This document shows, in pieces, positions 34,280 through 39,955 of a DNA stretch of 42,817 nucleotides. Numbering within the stretch: the first letter of the stretch is position 1; each line of letters begins with the position of its first letter. The position numbers and the translations under genes were made by a program. Source of the DNA: Gammaproteobacteria bacterium (GTDB lineage: Bacteria > Pseudomonadota > Gammaproteobacteria > Enterobacterales > Alteromonadaceae). The DNA is taken from NCBI GenBank assembly GCA_017302255.1, contig JAFLDV010000036.1:1-42817 (forward strand), given 5' to 3'. The notes below the pieces were generated by a model. The model did not search any database, was not told the DNA's origin, and saw only the letters and a list, made by a program, of their open reading frames with translations.

Positions 34280-35058
34280 TGAAATTTGGTAAAAATACTG
34301 CATCTTGCGCGCTGGCACTGCTGTTGAGTTTTTGCGCTGTCCTTAGCTCGGCGAGTGCTGAAGAAACTGCGCAAGCACAAGCTGAAACGCAAGGCATCAG
34401 GGTGTGGGTTGATAGTGCTTATGTCGATTTACACATGGGGCCTGGTAGCGGTTATCCGATTAAAACCTCGGCTATTAAAGGCGAACAACTGCAGCTGTTA
34501 ATCACCCGTGGCAACTGGGTGCAGGTGTTGTTTCGTGGAGAAAAGCTCTGGCTTGATGAAGTCAATTTGGCCTTTTTATTGAATGCGGATAAAACGCCAT
34601 TTCAGCAAGCGGGCGATTCATTTGATCAGTATCGTCAACGTGACTGGGAAGCCAGTTTTATGTACGGCGATTTCAACGGTGCCAGTTATTATCAAGTCAG
34701 TGCAGGGTATGTCTTTAGTCCTATTGTCAGCAGTGAATTGAGTGTTGGTCAGGCGAGTGGTCTGCAAGCAGACCACCAAATAGTGGAACTGAGTTTTTAT
34801 TTGTCCCCGTTTGACCATTGGCAGATTAGTCCATATTTTGGCGTTGGCGGCGGGATGGTGCGCACCAATCCTAAAACGATTTTGGTGCAAACCGAGGATC
34901 GCAGCGATCTGATCACCAGTGCTGAAATAGGCGTGAAGTATTATTTAAGCCGCAATTTTGTCGCCCGCGCAGCCTACCGGCATGGCGTGATTAGCACTTC
35001 CCGAAACGAAAACGATGAGAGCATCACATGGAAACTCGGCTTCAGCGTCTTTTTCTAA
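34276..35058 (+). CDS. SH3b domain plus outer-membrane beta-barrel protein
   Basis: About 260 residues. Two adjacent ATGs (34276, 34279) overlap the stop of the diheme gene. The signal peptide is FGKNTASCALALLLSFCAVLSSASA. A bacterial SH3 domain (about 35-95) follows: VWVDSAYVDLHMGPGSGYP, then GEQLQLLITRGNWVQVLFRGEKLWL. The second half is a small 8-strand-type barrel (ASFMYGDFNGASYYQVSAG, SPYFGVGGGMVRTNP, LSRNFVARAAYRHGV) ending in Phe, the usual Bam signal. SH3b domains bind peptidoglycan or protein partners, so this could tether the barrel to the cell wall or complex. It overlaps the next gene by 31 nt. Confidence 0.85.
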   Translation: MMKFGKNTASCALALLLSFCAVLSSASAEETAQAQAETQGIRVWVDSAYVDLHMGPGSGYPIKTSAIKGEQLQLLITRGNWVQVLFRGEKLWLDEVNLAFLLNADKTPFQQAGDSFDQYRQRDWEASFMYGDFNGASYYQVSAGYVFSPIVSSELSVGQASGLQADHQIVELSFYLSPFDHWQISPYFGVGGGMVRTNPKTILVQTEDRSDLITSAEIGVKYYLSRNFVARAAYRHGVISTSRNENDESITWKLGFSVFF

Positions 35059-35675
35059 GCGCTTGTTTAGGAACTAGTCTGTTATTTGGTCTGGCTGCAC
35101 CTATTGCCGCTCAGGAACAAAGCTTAAAAATTGAACCGCAAATTGAGCGGGATCCAGTCACACAAGACAAACTTGATGATGAAAGTTTTGTGTTTGCGGT
35201 GCGCGGTGGCTTGCTGAGTTTAAATGACTTTGGTAGTAGCGGTCTCGCTGCCGCTCAGCTTGGTTACCACATCAATGAAGACTTCTATGTGGCGTTTGAC
35301 TATGCCAAAGCCAAAGCGGGTTTGACCTCATTTGAAAAATTAAGCGGCGCAGCGCCTTTGCTGACTGATGAACAGCGGCAGTGGCAGTACTATGGCGCCC
35401 AACTTGGTTATGTGTTGTTCCCTGGCGAAGTTTTTTTAACTCGCAATTATGCGATGAATAGTGCGTTATCGATCTTTGTCGGTGGTGGTAATGTCGATTT
35501 TGCCGGTGACAACGTGTTCGCCATCCAAGCGGGTAGTCAATTTCGAGTCTATCTAACCGATTGGATCGCTGCAGATTTGGTGTTGTCGGATTATGTATTT
35601 GAAACTTCTGTATTAGCCGAGCAAAAAAGCCAGCATAGCCTGAGCCTTGCGCTTGGTTTTGCGGTTTATTTTTAA
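35028..35675 (+). CDS. Small outer-membrane beta-barrel protein
   Basis: A 215-residue protein. ATG 35028 lies within the end of the previous gene. The signal peptide is RLFLSACLGTSLLFGLAAPIAAQ. An acidic linker leads to a barrel of about eight strands: VFAVRGGLLSLNDFG, AAQLGYHINEDFYVAFDYAK, YYGAQLGYVLFPGEVFL, SIFVGGGNVDFAG and a C-terminal LGFAVYF. It resembles the family of outer-membrane beta-barrel proteins found in myxobacteria and gammaproteobacteria (the TIGR04565 type, from memory). It shares the barrel layout of its neighbour and may have arisen by duplication or form a pair with it. It is followed after 10 nt by the thioredoxin gene. Confidence 0.85.
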   Translation: METRLQRLFLSACLGTSLLFGLAAPIAAQEQSLKIEPQIERDPVTQDKLDDESFVFAVRGGLLSLNDFGSSGLAAAQLGYHINEDFYVAFDYAKAKAGLTSFEKLSGAAPLLTDEQRQWQYYGAQLGYVLFPGEVFLTRNYAMNSALSIFVGGGNVDFAGDNVFAIQAGSQFRVYLTDWIAADLVLSDYVFETSVLAEQKSQHSLSLALGFAVYF

Positions 35676-35685
35676 GGGGATGCGC

Positions 35686-36198
35686 ATGAAGATTGCTCAA
35701 AAAGTTGCTGGTTTTTGCTTCGCCGTGTTGGCGATGACGTCACTGCATGCAAATGCTGAACTGTTGGCAGTGGCTAATAGCCCGATGGCGCCAGATTTCA
35801 CCCTAAAAACGCATGGCGGCGGCAACTATCGACTAACAGAACAGCGTGGCTCAGTGATTTTAGTCAACTTCTGGGCGACCTGGTGTGGTCCATGTCGTCA
35901 GGAAATGCCGATTTTAGATGCGATGGCAAAGAAGTATGCTGATTTAGGTGTGCAGGTGGTTGGCATTAATGTCGAAACTGAAACTGATGGTGTGCAAAAT
36001 TACCTGTCGGAAGTCCCAGTAAGTTTTCCAATCCTGCTGGATTTGGAAAACATTGCATCAAAGGCTTATGACGTGAAGGCCATGCCAACGACCGTGATTA
36101 TTGATAAAGACGGTCGAGTTCGCGCAATGCATCGCAGCTACCAACCGGGCTATGAGAAAAAATATGAGGACGATATCAATGGCTTACTTGCAGAATAA
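35686..36198 (+). CDS. TlpA-like periplasmic thioredoxin
   Basis: A 170-residue thiol-disulfide protein of the TlpA/ResA class. A signal peptide (KIAQKVAGFCFAVLAMTSLHANA) places it in the periplasm. The thioredoxin fold starts at MAPDFTLKTHGGGNYRL, with active site WCGPC (C67, C70) in NFWATWCGPCRQEMPIL and the cis-Pro region AMPTTVIIDKDGRV. Reducing members of this class keep heme-site or other Cys thiols reduced. Likely clients here are the two CXXCH motifs of the diheme protein and the Cys tail of the DUF4266 lipoprotein. ATG 35686 has AAGGGG 6 nt upstream; the ATG at 35680 touches that site. Its 3' end overlaps the next gene by 20 nt. Confidence 0.92.
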   Translation: MKIAQKVAGFCFAVLAMTSLHANAELLAVANSPMAPDFTLKTHGGGNYRLTEQRGSVILVNFWATWCGPCRQEMPILDAMAKKYADLGVQVVGINVETETDGVQNYLSEVPVSFPILLDLENIASKAYDVKAMPTTVIIDKDGRVRAMHRSYQPGYEKKYEDDINGLLAE

Positions 36199-36418
36199 GC
36201 GCAAGTTGCTGCTGTTGGCGTTTGCCATAGCGACGCTAAGTGGCTGCGCCAATATCGAGCCTTGGGTAAAGCCTTACGAGCGCGATAAATTAGCAGATCC
36301 GATCATGGGATTTGGTCGTCATCCTGCGGCGTTACAGCATGTCACGCACGTTCGTGACTCTCGGGAAGCGGCCAAAGGTGCTAGTGGTGCTGGCGGAGGT
36401 GGTTGTGGCTGTAACTAG
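36179..36418 (+). CDS. DUF4266 lipoprotein with a Gly/Cys tail
   Basis: A 79-residue lipoprotein. ATG 36179 lies inside the end of the thioredoxin gene and has GAGGA about 9 nt upstream. The signal ends in the lipobox LSGC (C23). The mature part, starting CANIEPWVKPYERDKLADP, matches DUF4266. The C-terminus is Gly-rich and ends GGGGCGCN, with C76 and C78. The function is unknown. The two closely spaced Cys look suited to metal binding, redox exchange with the thioredoxin encoded just upstream, or a covalent modification. DUF4266 genes are commonly found beside DUF3570 and TlpA-like genes, as here (from memory, not searched). It overlaps the DUF3570 start by 14 nt. Confidence 0.85.
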   Translation: MAYLQNKRKLLLLAFAIATLSGCANIEPWVKPYERDKLADPIMGFGRHPAALQHVTHVRDSREAAKGASGAGGGGCGCN

Positions 36419-37550
36419 ACTGTTGAAAGCGGCCCTTGGCGCGCTATTACTGTGCACATTTTCCTGCATAGCCTCAGTGTTGCCGTCAGACCGCGCCGAT
36501 GTCATGTACCACTCCTACTCCGGTGGCGGCGTGTCGATTGATGGCCCGGCGGTGATGTTGCGCAGCAAAGTGGCGCAAGACTTTTCAGTTGCTGGTTATT
36601 ACTACATTGATACTGTGTCTGGAGCCTCTATCGATGTGGTTGCAACCGCATCAGCCTATAGCGAAGAGCGAACCGAAAAACATTTAGGCGTTGATTACCT
36701 TGCTGGGAATAGTTTGATTAGTACCAACTTCAGTACCAGTGACGAAAACGATTATCACGCGAAGACCATCACTTTTGGCATTTCCCATGACACTTTTGGT
36801 GGGTTAACTACCCTGAATTTACAAACCGGTCTTGGCGATGACGAAGTCGGTAAGAATGGCGACATTAATTTCAAAGAACAAGTGCGGCGTTACAACTACA
36901 AATTGGGTTTGACGCAGATCCTAACCACTAATTGGATTGCCGCGCTAAATATCCAATTCGATTTAGACGAAGGTTTTTTGAATAATCCTTATCGGCAAGT
37001 CAGATTTAAGGACCCAACAGCGGCACTCGGGTATAGCTATCAAGCGGAGATTTACCCGCGCACTCGCAATTCTTCTGCTGTGTCGTTAGTTAACAAATAC
37101 TACCTGCCGTACCGCGCCGCTATCGGTTTGAGTGTCCGCCATTATCAAGATAGCTGGGACATTAGCGCTAACGATGTCGAACTGGAGTACGTGCATCCAC
37201 TGGGCAAAGACTGGACCTTTGAAGGCAAAGTCCGTTACTACCAGCAAACCGAAGCGAGCTTCTACAAAGATTTGTTTGAATATGCCAATGAGCTGAATTT
37301 TATGGCTCGGGATAAAGAATTAAGCGACTTCAGTAACGTCACAGCCGGCCTTGGCGTCAGTTATAAGTTGCCAAGTTATGGCATTTTTTCAAGGCAGTTG
37401 CAGCCAGAAATGACGGTGCAATGGGACCATATTATTTTTAATTACAATAACTTCCGCAATGTCACGGATAGAACAAGTGCTGCGGGTGCTGAGCCATTGT
37501 ACCAATTGGATGCCAATGTGGTGCGTGCCTTTGTCAGCCTTTATTTTTAA
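36405..37550 (+). CDS. DUF3570 outer-membrane beta-barrel-like protein
   Basis: A 381-residue protein of the DUF3570 type. GTG 36405 is preferred: CGGAGG lies 5 nt before it and it gives a signal peptide (TRLLKAALGALLLCTFSCIAS). Longer frames would run further into the DUF4266 gene. The mature start is DVMYHSYSGGGVSIDGPAVMLR, typical of the family. The rest has alternating polar/hydrophobic strands (VAGYYYIDTVSGASIDVV, TTLNLQTGLGDD, AAIGLSVRHYQDSWDI) and a C-terminal FVSLYF, as in large outer-membrane barrels. The function is unknown. It may form the pore of the cluster. A CGGTTTAAACCG palindrome (37551-37562) directly follows the stop. Confidence 0.87.
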   Translation: MAVTRLLKAALGALLLCTFSCIASVLPSDRADVMYHSYSGGGVSIDGPAVMLRSKVAQDFSVAGYYYIDTVSGASIDVVATASAYSEERTEKHLGVDYLAGNSLISTNFSTSDENDYHAKTITFGISHDTFGGLTTLNLQTGLGDDEVGKNGDINFKEQVRRYNYKLGLTQILTTNWIAALNIQFDLDEGFLNNPYRQVRFKDPTAALGYSYQAEIYPRTRNSSAVSLVNKYYLPYRAAIGLSVRHYQDSWDISANDVELEYVHPLGKDWTFEGKVRYYQQTEASFYKDLFEYANELNFMARDKELSDFSNVTAGLGVSYKLPSYGIFSRQLQPEMTVQWDHIIFNYNNFRNVTDRTSAAGAEPLYQLDANVVRAFVSLYF

Positions 37551-37574
37551 CGGTTTAAACCGATAGGATAATCT

Positions 37575-38108
37575 ATGAAAAGTTCAGGTGTTGTACTGTT
37601 GTTAGCGTTGTGCGGCACGACCATGTCGGCGCAAGCGATGCAACAAGAAACTGCCCAGCCGTTACAGCAAGATATGGCGCAGCTTAAGCAACAAGTTATC
37701 CAATTGAATCGAGAGTTGTTTTTGTTGGAACAATCCTTGTTATTCCCACCAGAAACGCAGCTCAGTTTATTCTTGTCCATCGACACTGGTCAGTTTATGC
37801 AAATCGACAGCGTCGAGTTATTGCTCGACGATGAACCAGTCGGCGGCCATTTGTATACGCCTACGCAGTTAGAAGCGTTAAAACGCGGCGCTATCCAACC
37901 TTTGTTACAGCTCAATATTGATGCCGGTCAGCATCAACTTACCGCGGTTTTCGTTGGCAAAGGTCCAGATAATCGCGATTACCGTCGCGCGGTGAATTAC
38001 AGCTTTGAGAAGAAAGCCGAGTCGGTACTGCTGGAATTGCAGGTCAATGACCGCAGCAGCAACTATCAACCAGAATTTGTTATTCAACCCTGGGAACAGG
38101 CTCGATAA
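37575..38108 (+). CDS. Exported coiled-coil and beta-domain protein, unknown
   Basis: A 177-residue protein I cannot assign to a family. ATG 37575 has AGGA 6 nt upstream. The signal peptide is MKSSGVVLLLALCGTTMSAQA. A short coiled coil (about 22-55, Gln/Leu-rich, AQLKQQVIQLNRELFLLEQ) precedes a beta-rich domain: TQLSLFLSIDTGQFMQIDSV, LLDDEPVGGHLY, LNIDAGQHQLTAVFVGKGPD, then RRAVNYSFEKKAESVLLELQV. The beta part resembles Ig-like or PEGA-like folds that build periplasmic scaffolds. The stop overlaps the next start (TAATG), so it is coupled to the TPR gene. Confidence 0.8.
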   Translation: MKSSGVVLLLALCGTTMSAQAMQQETAQPLQQDMAQLKQQVIQLNRELFLLEQSLLFPPETQLSLFLSIDTGQFMQIDSVELLLDDEPVGGHLYTPTQLEALKRGAIQPLLQLNIDAGQHQLTAVFVGKGPDNRDYRRAVNYSFEKKAESVLLELQVNDRSSNYQPEFVIQPWEQAR

Positions 38109-39955
38109 TGCGATTGCAACTGCTGGTCACTTTAGTCATCGCTGCTGTTAGTGGCGTGACCCTAGCGCAAGAGGATGCGCCGGTATCGATGCTGGAGAAA
38201 CAGTATCGGCAGGCTGCATATGCGTTTTATACCGAAGATCCGTATCAAGCGGTACAGCACTTAGACTTAGCACCAGAGCAAGATGCTCGCTCCTTGTTGC
38301 TCAAAGCTGGTTTGCTATTGCAAATCGGCATGCCACAACAAGCGGCTGACGTGCTTGAAAAGGTACTAGGCGACAAGCAAGGTGCTGAATTGCCGACCGA
38401 ACTTCGACAACTAGCCATGCTGCAATACAGTCGTTATCTGTATCAACGTGGTGATGTGGCCGCTGCTCGGAATTACTTAGCGAAAGTGAATAACAGCAAT
38501 TTGGTGGCAGGGCAGCAACAGCAGTTACAACAGTTGGTCGATTGGCCAAATATTCAAGTGCCAGCAGAACCGGATTTTGATGGGCTATCGACGCACCCAG
38601 AAATGCCGTACATTATTAGCAATCAGTTGCTACAAATCGCCAAAAACGGCGATCCGGCGCGAGCTATGCAGTGGTTAGATGCATTGATTGCCCAGGTTGA
38701 GACCACGATTGAACCGATGTTTTGGCGGCGTTGGTTTGGTTTTACCCCGCCATGGCTTGCTACTGATACTGCTGAGCAACAAGGCGTTCGCGATTATCTG
38801 CAAGTACTCAAAGCACAGCTTTTTATTCAACAACAAGATTTTGCGTCTGCTCAGACAGTGTTGAGCGAGTTCCCACAACAAAGTGCCTTTAGTGAAATGG
38901 CGCTCGGGCTTTATGCGCAAGTGCTTGATGAGTTACGACAAGTCTCGCCATTACTCGCGGTCTATCAGCAACGGATCCGCAAACACCCATACTCGTTTGA
39001 TAGCTGGCAAGCGGCCAATAATATTGGTCGGCAGTTGGAATTATCTGGTGATGCCGCGTCAGCACTGGCGGCTTATCAATGGGCCGACGATTATTATCAG
39101 CAACAACTTTCGGCTAATAGAGCCTTGCAGCCGTTAACTTTGGTGCAATTGGCGAAAGCAGAATTGAGCCAGTGGCAACTGTATCAAGTTGGGCAAGAGC
39201 CACAACTGTTCCAATTGCAGCAAGATTTAAGTCAGTTACAACAACTTGCCGGCTTAAGCCCAAGCCAGCAAAAACGCCTGCAGCACTTGCAAAAAGTGGT
39301 GCAAATTAAACTCGACCAACAACAGCAATTGCTGGAAAGCCAATTGCCTAGACTGCAAGCGAGCTACCAGCAATTGTCGAGTGAGCAACAACGCTTAAAC
39401 AACGAGCTTGTCACACAATTACAGCTGCCTTTTGCCCCGGCGTTATTAACTGGCGATGCTTTTAAACAACAACAACGCATCGAAAAAGCCCAGCGTCTGC
39501 TCAGCAATTTAAGCCAAGCCAAAGCGCAAGGCGCAACGGTGCAAGTGGATATCACCAAGCAAACTCGCCGCTTACAGTTATTGACTGGGATTTCGCAGTG
39601 GCAATATGCCTTCGCTAAAGCTGATCGTGAATGGCAAATCAAAAAAGAACTCAATCAAATCAATCAGCTGCTGCCAAAAATTAGCGAACAATTACGCGCA
39701 TTAACCGCCGCGGGTGACGCAACGCCGCGACTGAAAGCTCAGCAGCAACAGTTGCTGGCATTATCGCAACAGCAACAACAAGGCTTAGCGGCGGTGAATC
39801 AGCAACAACAACGCTTATTGGCTGAATTCAACCAACAGTTGCAGCAACGTGCCGATGAACAGTATCTGCAGTTGACTGAATTGGCACGCATTAACAAACA
39901 AGCGATGGCACGGATGATGGAAGATCAGTTACTACAAGCGGAGCCAAAATCATGA
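38108..39955 (+). CDS. Exported TPR protein with Gln-rich coiled coil
   Basis: A 615-residue periplasmic protein. The signal peptide is RLQLLVTLVIAAVSGVTLAQ. The first half is TPR-like (DPYQAVQHLDLAPEQDARSLLLKAGLLLQIGMPQQAADVL region, YSFDSWQAANNIGRQLELSG). The second half, from about residue 370, is long amphipathic helices extremely rich in Gln (many QQ and QQQ runs), likely an extended coiled coil. Organisation and neighbours recall TPR components of trans-envelope motility/secretion complexes. It shares TAATG and ATGA overlaps with its neighbours, so translation is coupled on both sides. Several CAA/CAG runs in the gene could invite replication slippage. Confidence 0.85.
   Translation: MRLQLLVTLVIAAVSGVTLAQEDAPVSMLEKQYRQAAYAFYTEDPYQAVQHLDLAPEQDARSLLLKAGLLLQIGMPQQAADVLEKVLGDKQGAELPTELRQLAMLQYSRYLYQRGDVAAARNYLAKVNNSNLVAGQQQQLQQLVDWPNIQVPAEPDFDGLSTHPEMPYIISNQLLQIAKNGDPARAMQWLDALIAQVETTIEPMFWRRWFGFTPPWLATDTAEQQGVRDYLQVLKAQLFIQQQDFASAQTVLSEFPQQSAFSEMALGLYAQVLDELRQVSPLLAVYQQRIRKHPYSFDSWQAANNIGRQLELSGDAASALAAYQWADDYYQQQLSANRALQPLTLVQLAKAELSQWQLYQVGQEPQLFQLQQDLSQLQQLAGLSPSQQKRLQHLQKVVQIKLDQQQQLLESQLPRLQASYQQLSSEQQRLNNELVTQLQLPFAPALLTGDAFKQQQRIEKAQRLLSNLSQAKAQGATVQVDITKQTRRLQLLTGISQWQYAFAKADREWQIKKELNQINQLLPKISEQLRALTAAGDATPRLKAQQQQLLALSQQQQQGLAAVNQQQQRLLAEFNQQLQQRADEQYLQLTELARINKQAMARMMEDQLLQAEPKS

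Noticed and set aside
39700-39900. Repeat-rich CAA/CAG tract as a non-coding repeat element
   Set aside because: It lies in frame within the TPR gene and encodes Gln-rich helices; the frame is open through it.
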